Assembly: GCA_032768795.1 (NCBI GenBank)
Contig: CP136494.1
Location: 2,293,501 to 2,357,500, forward strand
Source: Tremella fuciformis
Taxonomy: Eukaryota; Basidiomycota; Tremellomycetes; Tremellales; Tremellaceae
DNA length: 64,000 nucleotides
Direction: 5' to 3'
Both the position numbers and the translations under genes were made by a program. The notes below the pieces were generated by a model. It made no database searches. It was not told the DNA's origin and worked only from the letters and a program-made list of their open reading frames with translations. Shown piece by piece: positions 21,521 through 31,516 of this stretch (position 1 is the stretch's first letter; each line of letters opens with the position of its first letter).

Positions 21521-22811
21521 ATGACCATCTCTGTGCGACCCAAAGTCTTACTGATGGGCGAGTATACGCCGCAACTAGAGAAAGTAGCTCATGATCAGGG
21601 CCGTTGACCTATGTCAAGGACACGTTCGTGGAGAAGATAACACCTCTGGCGGACATCGTTGAATGCACGTCTCAGACCTACGATGAGCTCGCCGAAGACT
21701 TCAACACGAGATACGCGGGGGTCCAGGTCATCTACCATTATCGTAATCCCGGAGGGGCATTCGGCTACTTTGGAGAAGACTTCTTGCGGCGGGTACCGCC
21801 AAGTTGCAAAGTAATAACACACCGTGAGGGCGCCAGACCGCCGGTCGGGCGATAGCTGAGGAAGTAGTGGGAGCTGGATATGACGACATTGACGTCGTCG
21901 CTGCTAAGAAGCACAACATCACTGTGAACCACCAGAGAGCCTTGCGGATTTGAGCTCGCTGAACTCAGGTGACCAACACACCCGGAGCCGTGGACGATGC
22001 GACATCCACCGTTGCCGTCTATCTGATCATATCTGCCATGCGACAGTTCGCGAGAGCCGAAGTCGCGTGTCGTAACCTGGAGTGGAAGAAGAAACTACCC
22101 CTTGCACGCGACCCTGAGCAGAAAGTCCTCGGGATCGTGGGTTTGGGAGGTATTGGGACGGTCACAGCTCGGAGGATGGCATTGGGATGGGGGATGAAAG
22201 TCATCTACCACAATCGATCAAGATCGACGAAAGAGCCAGAAGACTTCTCTGTCGAGTACAAGGAGTCTCTCAACGATCTCCTGGCAGACGCTGACGTTGT
22301 ATCTCTCCACATACCTGTAAGTCGACTCGTCTTGAATAGTAACAAATGTACTCGATGGGACACTCATCTGCAGATGAGTGCGAAGACGAAGCATCTGTTT
22401 GGTAAAGCCCAATTTGATGCGATGAAGCCTGGAAGCGTCATCGTCAATACAGCCAGGTTGGTTGATGCCCCACTCATCCACTTTTAAAGCTCACCGTCCT
22501 CTGCAGAGGCGGCCTGATAGACGAGGAGGCCCTACTTGAGGCGCTTGAAACAGGAAAGCTTCATGGCGCCGGACTCGATGTCTACCCGGACGAACCGAAA
22601 ATCAACCCCGCGTTCTTCCAACACCCAAGTGTCACACTTCTACCGCACATGGGGACCGAGTGAATAATCCCTCTCTTCTATGCGCCCTCGACGTGCTGAC
22701 CGCTACAGAACATGGGACAGCCGTGACAAGATGGCATTGATGGTACTGGACAACATACTCGCATCCCTGCGGAACGAGCCTCTTCCCAATGTCATACCGG
22801 AACACTTGTGA
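21521..22811 (+). CDS. D-isomer-specific 2-hydroxyacid dehydrogenase
   Basis: Predicted 337 residues, NAD(P)-dependent, interconverting 2-oxoacids and D-2-hydroxyacids (D-lactate, glyoxylate or hydroxypyruvate type). Motifs: GAGYDDIDV in the substrate domain, TNTPGAVDDATSTVAV, the nucleotide loop GIVGLGGIGTVTARR, substrate Arg in VIVNTARGGLIDEEAL, Glu/Asp in GLDVYPDEP, and catalytic His in LLPHMGTE. Introns: 21584-21618, 21824-21864, 21924-21968, 22317-22373, 22457-22506, 22660-22708. The second acceptor has a nearby alternative that would add two residues. No targeting signal is seen; cytosolic. Since MurQ releases D-lactate, oxidation of D-lactate to pyruvate is a fitting but unproven role. 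Confidence 0.88.
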
Positions 22812-22887
22812 TTCGAGATATCGTGGCTATTCGTAGCTTCAACCCTTATGCACATCGTGGCCTCCATATTGGTTTCGCTGCATGCCG

Positions 22888-22905
22888 GCGGATCAATGCA
22901 TCCGC
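22888..22905. promoter_or_regulatory. CGG-N10-CCG palindrome upstream of tartrate dehydrogenase-like gene
   Basis: GCGGATCAATGCATCCGC has six-base inverted arms and a CGG-N10-CCG core, as in Put3-type Zn2Cys6 targets. It lies about 170 bp before the next start codon. Function is inference. Confidence 0.35.
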
Positions 22906-23075
22906 ACTGGCATAGGCCGCCAGCGGGTCTACCCGGACCGGCTTGCTAAATCCGGAGCGCTACTAAGAGGACTATATCCGGCGGCACCACTAGCAAGGAC
23001 AAGCAGTAGTTTTGTACATCATCTGCTCTTCACCGTGCACTCCCACCGCTCTTTATCACACCGAGCCGATACAAA

Positions 23076-24338
23076 ATGACATTGACCAACGGTACCAACG
23101 GACGAACCAATGGGCACCCCAATGGGCGTGGCGGAAAGAAGCTACGTGTGGCAGTCATTCCTGGTGATGGTATCGGTCAAGAAGTCATGGTCGAAGGGTT
23201 AAGATCGTTGAAGGCCGCCTCTGAAAGGCAAGCATTTCAGATTCGACTCGGTATAGCGAGCTGGGCTGACTTGTTGCCAGATTTGACATCGACATCGAGC
23301 TCGACGAGCGTTTCAGAGATTGGGCGACTTGCGATCGTTACATGGAGCACGGGAACATGCTGCCCGAGGATTGGAAGCAGCAACTGGAAGGTTACGATGC
23401 CATATACTTCGGGGCGGTTGGTGATCCTAAGCGGGTCCCCGATCATATCTCCCTCTGGGGGAGTCTCATCCAGTTCCGAAGGGAGTTTGACCAATACATC
23501 TCTCTCCGACCTTGCCGGCTGCTGCCAGGCCTGAAATGTCCTCTGGCCGATAAGAAAGTTGGCGACATCGACTTTTGGGTCGTGAGGGAGAACACCGAGG
23601 GCGAATACTCGTCTATCGGTGGCAAGATGTTTCCCGGGACCGACCGGGAGTTTGTCGTGCAGGACACGATCATGACAAGGCAAGGCGTGGACAGAGTGCT
23701 CGAGTATGCGTTCAAGCTGGCCCAATCTCGACCGCGCAAGAAGTTGACGAGCGCAACCAAGTCTAACGGCATTTCGATCTCGATGCCTTATTGGGACGAG
23801 AGGGTCAAGGAGATGAGCCACAAATTCCCGGATGTTGCAGTGGACAAATATCACATTGACATCCTCACCGCCTTTTTCGTCCTTCGGCCTGAGGCTTTTG
23901 ACGTTGTCGTTGGGTCTGTGAGTCCCGCACTGTTGTTCGTCCCAGAGGGGAGGGTGAATAGGCAGGCACTTGCTAATGACTCAGAACCTTTTTGGCGACA
24001 TCCTGTCCGACCTTGGTCCCGCCTGCACGGGTTCCATTGGTGTCGCGCCGTCGGGCAATATCAATCCCACGGGGAAATGGCCATCCCTGTTTGAGCCAGT
24101 TCACGGCTCAGCGCCTGACATCGCGGGCAAGGGCATTGCCAATCCCATCGGCATGATATGGGCTGGGCAGATGATGCTGGAGCATTTCGGTTACACCGAA
24201 GCTGCAGCGGCCATGATGAGAGCCATCGAGCAGAGTCTCGAGTCTTCCGATCCGACAATCCTGACGCCTGACATCGGAGGCAAAGGCAATTGCGAGGGGT
24301 TGGGCAAACACATAGCCAAGTTGATCCAGACCATTTGA
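23076..24338 (+). CDS. Tartrate dehydrogenase/decarboxylase-like (isopropylmalate DH superfamily)
   Basis: Predicted 380 residues, NAD-dependent oxidative decarboxylase of the isocitrate/isopropylmalate dehydrogenase superfamily. RVAVIPGDGIGQEV starts the fold; RENTEGEYSSIGG with FVVQDTIMTRQGVDR resembles the tartrate dehydrogenase branch (D-malate/tartrate type). NLFGDILSDLG and EPVHGSAPDIAGKGIANPIG are the metal and NAD regions. Intron 1 (23228-23280) starts with GCAAGC and must be GC-AG: only it joins AASER to FDIDIEL in frame. Intron 2 is 23918-23984. The Asn/Gly-rich leader (MTLTNGTNGRTNGHPNG) is low complexity. It may process tartrate or malate; its link to the hydroxyacid dehydrogenases is by position only. 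Confidence 0.87.
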
Positions 24339-24578
24339 ATAGTAGTCACTCGCGTTTGCATTCTGCTATCATGTCGCCAGAGAGAAAACAGCACTAATCA
24401 ATCGATTGACTTGGTATTGTCCCTCAGGGAAGCGAGCGTGTAATCCCGGTCGTTCGCCGATCATAAGCAACACCAAATGTTGGTCTCAAGTCTTCTCAGG
24501 TCTCGCCAGGCTCTCTAGCCTCCCTCGGCCGGCCCCTCACACGCCTCGTGATGGGGCACTTGGATAAGAAGTCGTCCT

Positions 24579-24998
24579 GTGCAGAGCTGCGAGAGTGGGT
24601 ATCCTGTTCAGAGTCTCCTCCCGCATCCGATTGTGGTTTCATGCGTGGCCAATTTTCTGTTGACAGTCAGACATGCGGTTGCGATCATGAAAGTGTACGG
24701 CGCCATACGCGCTCATGGCGTTCTGCACAGGGATGTGGATACCCGCCATGTCCGCCTGATTCTCCGTGATGGTCGCACCGATGGGGGTGATGACACTGTG
24801 CGAGCGGCTGTGTTTGACTTTGCGGACGCTGAGCGACGGCGAGATGGTGAGTCATGGCAGGCCGCGGTGGTGATGGAGATGGAGCGGACGAGAGACATGG
24901 TGCAGATTCGCGCGCATCACGTTTTGGGCCGCCATACATGTACGATGACAAGAGGCACAGCGAAGACGCACCTCTGTGTTGACGAATGTGTCGAGTGA
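24579..24998 (+). pseudogene. Protein-kinase-like fragment
   Basis: A 139-codon open frame with a kinase catalytic-loop-like stretch, VLHRDVDTRHVRLIL, followed by AVFDFADAE where DFG would be. This resembles the degenerate kinase-like proteins common in basidiomycetes. The N-lobe with Gly loop and Lys is missing, and the frame ends 30 bp before the insertion of copia element A. I read it as a remnant; an uncharacterised short gene is possible. Confidence 0.4.
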
Positions 24999-25028
24999 TA
25001 GAAGGAACCAAAACCTTGCCATGCCCTT

Positions 25029-25145
25029 TGTTAGCGGTGCCGCCACCTCGAGTCATAGGGTAATTACCGAGAAACTCCGTCAGCTAGTAGGACCCATTAC
25101 CATCTCGTAGGATATGTCGGATGCGACTCATATCTCACGTTAACA
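25029..25145 (+). repeat. 5' LTR of element A
   Basis: 117 bp, TGTTA...TAACA termini; matches 30358-30474 along its length by eye. Confidence 0.93.
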
Positions 25146-25885
25146 GATTAAAAGTCCCAGTACTCGACCTAGGCTCACGGCAATCCCTAGCGGTCACAAA
25201 AGCAGAGCCTTGGTGCAGTGGTTAAGCTGCCAGGCTTGGATTCTTTCTCATTCTGTGGACGGCAGTACCTTTTGGCGCTGTTCGCTTCCCGTGTGGGATT
25301 AGCTGTCGAGTCGCGGTCCTCCAGTACTCTTGTGTGCGCTGGTTGTGACTTCTCGGCAGGGAGTCTAGAGTTCGAGTACCACGAGGTGCGGCATAGCGGG
25401 CATTCGGCAACGTCGATCGTCAGACCCGTGCAAGTCACACCGCTCTCGGTAGTCGACAAACCGAGACGGAACGCCTTGTTCGATCCGTCACGTCCTGGAG
25501 GGCGGTTTTGCCTTGGACGTGCGCGTTGTCCTGGAGGGCAGGTTTTTGCCTTGGACACGGAAGACGGAGAACTGGAAAGGCGGTGTTTGCCTTGTTCAAC
25601 CGGAAAGCCCACCACTCTTGGGCGGGAGAACTGTTAAGGGCGGGAGTAACGCTCTGCACCGTGCTGGTGTAGGAGAAGCGGGCAGTCTAGCTTCGGCTCA
25701 GACGTAGACATTGTCTTCGGACGGTGTGAAAATCCAGATTATCACTGGTGGCGTGCACGGAGAGGCCCTTGGTGCACGTCTTGCGTACGATAAGTCCTCT
25801 CCGAGAGTTTGATCACTCTGTTTAAGGCTGTTGCTGAATTTGCGACGGATAAGGCCTTGGTCGTCATCACCTATTCTACGGCACG

Positions 25886-28800
25886 ATGAACGACAATTTC
25901 ACTTCAACCACCACTGCCGCCCAGGCAATTCCCTTCCTCTCGACACCCCGCGGCTACTTCAAATGGCGCTTTGCTGTCCGCCTTGACCTCACTACGGCGG
26001 GATGCATTGGCATCATTGAAGGTACGGATGTCGAACCGTACAGGACGGGTGGAGCTGGAGGAGTGCCAGTGCGCACGGCGCGTGCTGGGTCAGTAGCACC
26101 TGAGGGAGACACGAGTCTCACAGGTGGCGTGCTGGGCACCGCAGAGCTCAAGCGGTGGGAGGAGTGGAGAAAGCGGGAATACTATGCGCAAGGTGTCATC
26201 CTACGCAGGTTAGACCCGGGGATTCAGATGGAGATCTCAGAGATGAAGTCGGCCAAGGAGATGTGGGATTGGCTGGAACGGGACATGAAGCGCGAGGACC
26301 CCGCATACAAGGCATCCACCGATGATGCTCTACGCGCTATCCGCCTTCTTGCCAACGCCACTGTCAAAGATCACGCCGATCATCTCAACAAGTTCAACTC
26401 TCTCTTCTTCGAATCTCAACAAGCCGGTAACAAGTACGAGGACTCCACCCGCGCTCTTATTTTCCTCAATACTCTTGTCAACAACCCACGTTGGGACATC
26501 CCTATCCAATTGCTCGAGTCATCACCCCTTTACGAGCAAAGCTGGTCGGAAGTCCGACAATTCTATCAAACCCAAGTATCACGGTGGGAGGCCAAAGGTC
26601 TACCGTGGAAGGAGGCTCAGCCTGCAGCTCAACTGAACGCTGCGGAGAAGGGCGAGCGGATCTCCTTGGAGAAGGGTGCGAAGAAGGGTGGCTGGAAAGC
26701 CAAGAGTGCAGGAAAGGGCACAAAGATGGTGTGCTGGACTTGCAACAAGGAAGGGCATCTCAAGCGAGACTGTCCAGAAAAGACAGGCATCCGAGGGAGC
26801 AGCAAGGCGACCAAGGGTAAAGGAGAGAAGCAGCAGGATGGCGAAGAAGACCGACTAGTCAACTTCTTTGCGGGCGCTACCTTCTCGGAACAGGCCCTTG
26901 CCTCGACCTCCTCAACGCCAGAATTCCTTGTCGATAGTGGATGCACGCACCATGTGTCCCCGTACAAGCATTTGTTCACCGACCTCAGACCTCTGAAAGA
27001 GTCTGTTGTATTTCATGTCCCTGGTGGTCACCAATTTACGGCAACCATGACAGGCGACATTGTCATTACCACATCCTCCGGACACAAGATCAAGCTGCTC
27101 GATGTCTATTATCATCCTCAGACAACGAAGAACATGCTTTCAGCCTATACCCTCATCGACAAAGGCTGGAGTGTCAAGCTCAAGGAGGAGACCGTGGAGG
27201 TGGGACCTATCAAGGTCAAGGGAACACGGCGAGGAAACTTGCTGTGGGTCAAGCTTGGTGCAGTACGCCACACAGAGCTTGAGGATCCAGTGAAGCTGGA
27301 CGTGAGGGAGATCAACGCTCTCACTGTCCGTGAAAGCCCACTGGAGGAGGAGCACAAGCGTCTAGGACATATTGGACGAGAGAAGCTCCTGAAGCTGGCC
27401 GGTGATGGCCATCTACGGTATTCTAAGGAGGAGTTGGAGAAGGACAAGTTCAGGCTGGATGACTGCGACGCTTGTCAAGCTCGGAAAACAACTCGACCTC
27501 CAAAGAATGGTGAAAGCCCTCGAGGGCAGGCGGACTGCGAAGTCATACATGTCGACATCGCTGGTCCTATGGACCCCTCAAAAACAGGCTTGCGGTATTA
27601 CCTCGGTATCATTGATGATCACTCAAAGATCAACAATGTGGTTCCCCTCGTCAACAAGCAGAACGTCTTCTTCCACGTCATCAACTTTGTCAACAGGATT
27701 GAGCGGCAGACTGGTCACAAAGTCAAGTTCATCAGGACAGATGGTGGCGAGGAGTTCAAGAGCGACAAAGCTTTAGTATTCTATCATCAGACTGGCATCA
27801 TTCACCAAATCTCGCCACGGTACACACCTGAACTCAACGGAGTGGCAGAAAGGTTCAACAGAACGGTGAAGGAGATGATAGGAGCAATGCTTTCCTCGGC
27901 AAATCTTGGACATGAGTACTGGGATTACGCAGCCAAGTACACCTCAGTGATGCTCATGAAGACGGCATGGGGAGGAGACGGCGTCAATGCTTGGACAAAA
28001 TTCACTGGAAGAAGTCCAAACCTGGCGCACACTCTCATGTTTGGCGAGCTGGTCTTTGCTCAGATCCCAGCAGAGATCAGGAAGAAAGCAAGACTGGATA
28101 CGGACAAAGGAGAACTGGCACGGGTCATGGGGGTGGAGATACAGCGGAGCGGCTGGTTGGTGAGGATGGAGGGAGATGGGCAGCTGCACATCAGTCGTGA
28201 CGTCAAGAGCGCATCTGGACACCCTCTCACACCGGACAACACCATCGTTCCAATTGATACACCACAACAACCCCCGGCAGTCACAACAGAAACAGTTCCT
28301 CCGGCGCCGGTTGCCATTGCACCAATATCCATGGCACAAGTCCGACCAGTACAAGCGGCTGCAGACATTCCAAGTCAGGAAGAAGCTGCTCGGGAACCAG
28401 AGAGGAGAGAGGAAGTGTCCATGCAGGAGAAGGAGGGAGAGCAGCAGCAGGTGGAAAGGGCATTGGAGCAAGCATTGCCGGTCAATGCTGCTCAGGAAAC
28501 TACAACGCCCGACACACTGCTGGACACCCTCCCTGTACCGACACCGCCTGAAGTTGTGCCACCACCCATGCCAGTGAGGCGCAGCAACCGTGTTGCAGAA
28601 AGGGCAACCTCTGTTCACGAGGCAAACCTAATGCAGGCATGGCACGGAGAGGATGCAAGGGGAGCATACCTAGCATCCGAGACAAGGCTAGAGGAGGACA
28701 CATCCTCGGGAGAATCAGAGCCTCAAACAGCACGAGAGGCACTGATGGGCAAGGATCGGGATAGCTGGAAGGCAGCAATGCTGAGGGAGCTCGACAACAT

Positions 28801-30289
28801 TGAGTCAAAAGGGACTTGGGTCGAGGTGATGCTCCCACCTGGTCGGAAGGCCACAGCATCTCGATGGGTTTTTGCTCGAAAGTACGATGCAGACGGCAAG
28901 GTCATCAAGCACAAGGCGCGCATCGTGGCAAAAGGCTTCTCTCAACAGCCTGGGGTTGACTACGAGTTGACCTATGCACCCGTAGGACGGATGGCAAGTC
29001 TACGGCTTCTCCTTACTTTGGCGGCAACACTGGGTCTCAAGTTACGCCAAGCGGATGTCGAGGGAGCATATCTCAATGCAGACCTAGACGAGGAGATTTA
29101 CATGGAGCACCCCAACGCAGTGGTCAAGAAGCGACAGGGGACAGTGCTCCGCCTTCTCAAGTCACTGTACGGGCTCAAGCAATCTGCAAGAGTCTGGTGG
29201 CTGGAACTCGGCAAAGCTCTGCGCAAGCTAGGGTTCAAGAGGCTTGAGGGAGATTGGGGCATGTACTACAGGCCTGGCGGGAAGCATGGTGGACCAATGC
29301 TTATCCTTGCCTGTGTGGACGACATGGTGATGGCGGGAAGGAGTGACAAGGAGATTGATGTGGTCATGGCGGCATTGAAGAAGCAATGGGTGATGACGGA
29401 GATTGGCGAGATGAGCCAGATCTTGGGACTCAAGGTTGTCCGAGACCAAACAAAACGAGTCATTCACCTTTCTCAACCCGCATACATCGACAAGGTTGCT
29501 CTACGGTTCCCGGGACACTCTCATCACAAGTCACTGGTAGTCCCACTGCCTACGCACCGGGATGGTCAACCAGCAGTCACCGCACATGACAAGGCCGCCC
29601 CTCTCTCACCCTTTCAAGCAGTGGTCGGATGCTTGATGTGGATTGCAGCATCCACCCGACCAGATATCAGCTTTGCGACCAACTACTTGGCACGGTACAG
29701 CTCAGCACCACTGGAGTCACACTGGCGACTAGCAATGCGCGTAGTTGCCTATTTAGCCAAGACACGCACTCACGGGCTGGTCCTCGGAGGAGTAAGCATG
29801 AGTGGCGTTGAGGGATGGGTGGACTCCGACTTTGCTGGATGTGTGGTCACACGGAGATCCACAACGGGCTATGTGTTCAAGGTGTGCGGATCAGCAATCA
29901 GCTGGATATCAAAGAGACAAGCGACGGTTTCAACATCAACGCTGGAGGCGGAATATGTTGCGATGGCGGAGGCAGCCAAGGAGGCAAAGTGGTTGAGCGG
30001 GTTGATGGAAGAGATAGGCTGGAGAAAGAGGCCGACAACTCTCTACTGTGACAACCAGGGCGCTCTCACTCTTGCGGAAAATCCTGGCATTCATGCCCGC
30101 ACAAAGCATATTGAAGTCCGACATCACTTCATACGAGAACAGGTGGAACGAGGAGAGATCAGATTGATCTATGTCCAGAGCGCAAACCAGCATGCCGACA
30201 TCCTCACCAAAGCCTTACCGGGTCCGCGGCTCTTGAAGAACAGGGAGGATCTGCGGATAGAGGCAATTTGGACGGAGCAGGATGGGTAA
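25886..30289 (+). CDS. Copia gag-pol polyprotein of element A
   Basis: 1,467-residue polyprotein in copia order. Gag with zinc knuckle CWTCNKEGHLKRDC (about residue 285). Aspartic protease VDSGCTHH. Integrase zinc motif (HKRLGHIG...CDACQARK) and catalytic core (VIHVDIAGPMD, RTDGGEEF, HQISPRYTPELNGVAER). A variable Pro/Gln/Glu-rich linker follows, then reverse transcriptase (QADVEGAYLNADLDEEIY, catalytic box CVDDMVMAG instead of the commoner YVDD) and RNase H (DNQGALTLAENP). No stop or frameshift is seen, so the element may be autonomous. Confidence 0.95.
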   Translation: MNDNFTSTTTAAQAIPFLSTPRGYFKWRFAVRLDLTTAGCIGIIEGTDVEPYRTGGAGGVPVRTARAGSVAPEGDTSLTGGVLGTAELKRWEEWRKREYYAQGVILRRLDPGIQMEISEMKSAKEMWDWLERDMKREDPAYKASTDDALRAIRLLANATVKDHADHLNKFNSLFFESQQAGNKYEDSTRALIFLNTLVNNPRWDIPIQLLESSPLYEQSWSEVRQFYQTQVSRWEAKGLPWKEAQPAAQLNAAEKGERISLEKGAKKGGWKAKSAGKGTKMVCWTCNKEGHLKRDCPEKTGIRGSSKATKGKGEKQQDGEEDRLVNFFAGATFSEQALASTSSTPEFLVDSGCTHHVSPYKHLFTDLRPLKESVVFHVPGGHQFTATMTGDIVITTSSGHKIKLLDVYYHPQTTKNMLSAYTLIDKGWSVKLKEETVEVGPIKVKGTRRGNLLWVKLGAVRHTELEDPVKLDVREINALTVRESPLEEEHKRLGHIGREKLLKLAGDGHLRYSKEELEKDKFRLDDCDACQARKTTRPPKNGESPRGQADCEVIHVDIAGPMDPSKTGLRYYLGIIDDHSKINNVVPLVNKQNVFFHVINFVNRIERQTGHKVKFIRTDGGEEFKSDKALVFYHQTGIIHQISPRYTPELNGVAERFNRTVKEMIGAMLSSANLGHEYWDYAAKYTSVMLMKTAWGGDGVNAWTKFTGRSPNLAHTLMFGELVFAQIPAEIRKKARLDTDKGELARVMGVEIQRSGWLVRMEGDGQLHISRDVKSASGHPLTPDNTIVPIDTPQQPPAVTTETVPPAPVAIAPISMAQVRPVQAAADIPSQEEAAREPERREEVSMQEKEGEQQQVERALEQALPVNAAQETTTPDTLLDTLPVPTPPEVVPPPMPVRRSNRVAERATSVHEANLMQAWHGEDARGAYLASETRLEEDTSSGESEPQTAREALMGKDRDSWKAAMLRELDNIESKGTWVEVMLPPGRKATASRWVFARKYDADGKVIKHKARIVAKGFSQQPGVDYELTYAPVGRMASLRLLLTLAATLGLKLRQADVEGAYLNADLDEEIYMEHPNAVVKKRQGTVLRLLKSLYGLKQSARVWWLELGKALRKLGFKRLEGDWGMYYRPGGKHGGPMLILACVDDMVMAGRSDKEIDVVMAALKKQWVMTEIGEMSQILGLKVVRDQTKRVIHLSQPAYIDKVALRFPGHSHHKSLVVPLPTHRDGQPAVTAHDKAAPLSPFQAVVGCLMWIAASTRPDISFATNYLARYSSAPLESHWRLAMRVVAYLAKTRTHGLVLGGVSMSGVEGWVDSDFAGCVVTRRSTTGYVFKVCGSAISWISKRQATVSTSTLEAEYVAMAEAAKEAKWLSGLMEEIGWRKRPTTLYCDNQGALTLAENPGIHARTKHIEVRHHFIREQVERGEIRLIYVQSANQHADILTKALPGPRLLKNREDLRIEAIWTEQDG

Positions 30290-30357
30290 AGGACTGGTGA
30301 TAGCGAGCCCGGCAGTTTGGGTAGCACCAGGAGACTCAAGAGCGGCGGCAGAGGGAG

Positions 30358-30474
30358 TGTTAGCGGTGCCGCCACCTCGAGTCATAGGGTAATTACCGAG
30401 AAACTCCGTCAGCTAGTAGGACCCATTACCATCTCGTAGGATATGTCGGATGCGACTCATATCTCACGTTAACA
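30358..30474 (+). repeat. 3' LTR of element A
   Basis: 117 bp, matching the copy at 25029-25145; followed by target duplication CCCTT. Confidence 0.93.
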
Positions 30475-30519
30475 CCCTTAGAATGTGATTTCATTACGTA
30501 ACTTCCTTCTAGTAATGGC

Positions 30520-30645
30520 TGTTGAATCGCGGACGAGCTGGGAAGAGAGAATTCAATCGTGCTATCTCTATGAGTGGTGGCTATATGTAGTTTCGTCCTT
30601 CTACGGTAATTCCTATAACCCCGCAGTGGCGGCTAACCTTCAACA
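30520..30645 (-). repeat. 3' LTR of element B
   Basis: 126 bp, matching 44242-44367 by eye; flanked outside by ATGGC. Confidence 0.92.
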
Positions 30646-30661
30646 CTCCCCTTTAGACGTC

Positions 30662-30813
30662 TGTAACAATGCCAATAACCTACCACATAGCTATTGCACT
30701 GTCCAGCTAATACCACTGCACCAAAAGGGTCACGATAACCCGAGTCTGACCAAGACTCGCGGTTTGTGGTACATATAGGCTTGCAAGGTGGCGGTGTCAC
30801 GTCCGACGTGACA
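30662..30813 (-). repeat. 3' terminal repeat of element D
   Basis: 152 bp, same as 31010-31161 by eye. The end carries a palindrome GTCACGTCCGACGTGAC. Confidence 0.9.
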
Positions 30814-30995
30814 CTCTGCCCCACCTCCCATAGGCGCGCCCTCGCGCCTATTGCCCCTCCCCCGAGGTGCAAGCCTATCTGGAACCCGAAAAGGATCCCC
30901 TAGCAGCCGCAACGTGTCCTACACGAAGGCCCAGCGCCAGGTCTTTTCAAAACACCGTCTCATCCCACTCTGGGAATCGAACCTAAGTGTCCTTA

Positions 30996-31008
30996 GACTC
31001 GGGTTATT
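30996..31008 (-). other. Candidate self-priming primer-binding site of element D
   Basis: Minus-strand ATAACCCGAGTCT, two bases inside the element from the 5' repeat, is an exact 13-nt complement of AGACTCGGGTTAT located about 67 nt into the same repeat, just where transcription would start. This is the arrangement of Tf1-type self-priming (established in Schizosaccharomyces Tf1); its use here is inference. Confidence 0.6.
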
Positions 31009-31009
31009 A

Positions 31010-31161
31010 TGTAACAATGCCAATAACCTACCACATAGCTATTGCACTGTCCAGCTAATACCACTGCACCAAAAGGGTCACGATAACCCGAGTCTGACCA
31101 AGACTCGCGGTTTGTGGTACATATAGGCTTGCAAGGTGGCGGTGTCACGTCCGACGTGACA
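31010..31161 (-). repeat. 5' terminal repeat of element D
   Basis: 152 bp. In minus orientation it carries a TATATG about 30 nt before AGACTCGGGTTAT, the likely RNA start, and a pol III A-box-like TGGTGCAGTGG. Confidence 0.9.
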
Positions 31162-31516
31162 ACGTCACTGCACCTCTGCACGCCATCAAGGCTGCCGTGC
31201 TCACTGTGCCACATTTGCCACCCATCTCATAACTCCTCATAACTCCAGTCCCTGAATGAGCGTCAACACGACCGCTCGACTCGTCGCCGCCGTCTCTCTT
31301 TCTCCTCTATACCGTCCAGTGATCCCGGGGTGACGCCAGTGAATTCCCGGATCCCCTGGGTGAGGAGCAGTGTCCTGGCCTGACCCGCCGGCCTGCAGTG
31401 GTCTCGAGGCGGGATCCTATCGGTCGGGACCTCGGTTGCGAGCGGGTTAGCACCCGGGGCGAACGCGGCGGTTTCAGAGTCTTCAACAGATTCCCGCTTA
31501 GCGAAGAAGTACACGC

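Larger units (their letters stand above)
25029..30474 (+). mobile_element. LTR retrotransposon A, Ty1/copia, apparently intact
   Basis: 5,446-bp element bounded by two 117-bp LTRs that look identical by eye, each starting TGTTAG and ending TTAACA. It is flanked by the 5-bp target duplication CCCTT (25024-25028 and 30475-30479). A purine tract (GGCAGAGGGAG) precedes the 3' LTR. One uninterrupted gag-pol frame is present. Intact ends and frame indicate a recent insertion. The 740-bp leader (25146-25885) is noncoding; it has an imperfect repeat of CCTGGAGGGC with GCCTTGGAC at about 25494-25557 and a tRNA A-box-like motif near 25209. Confidence 0.95.
30662..31161 (-). mobile_element. Element D: TRIM-like miniature LTR retrotransposon
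   Basis: 500 bp in total: two 152-bp direct repeats (30662-30813, 31010-31161; TGTAACA...CGTGACA on the plus strand) around a 196-bp interior without coding capacity, flanked by the target duplication ACGTC (30657-30661, 31162-31166). A purine tract (GGGAGGTGGGGCAGAG on the minus strand) next to 30813 and a candidate primer site next to 31010 set the orientation as minus. It lies inside the 3' region of element B. Size and lack of genes fit a terminal-repeat retrotransposon in miniature, moved by another element's enzymes. Confidence 0.88.

Noticed and set aside
25146..25170. Self-priming site in copia elements A and B
   Set aside because: The bases next to their 5' LTRs have no long exact complement in the LTRs; unlike C and D, the primer is unknown.
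25146..25400. A complete tRNA gene in the leader of element A
   Set aside because: Only the A-box match is good; the B-box is imperfect and the acceptor arms do not pair.
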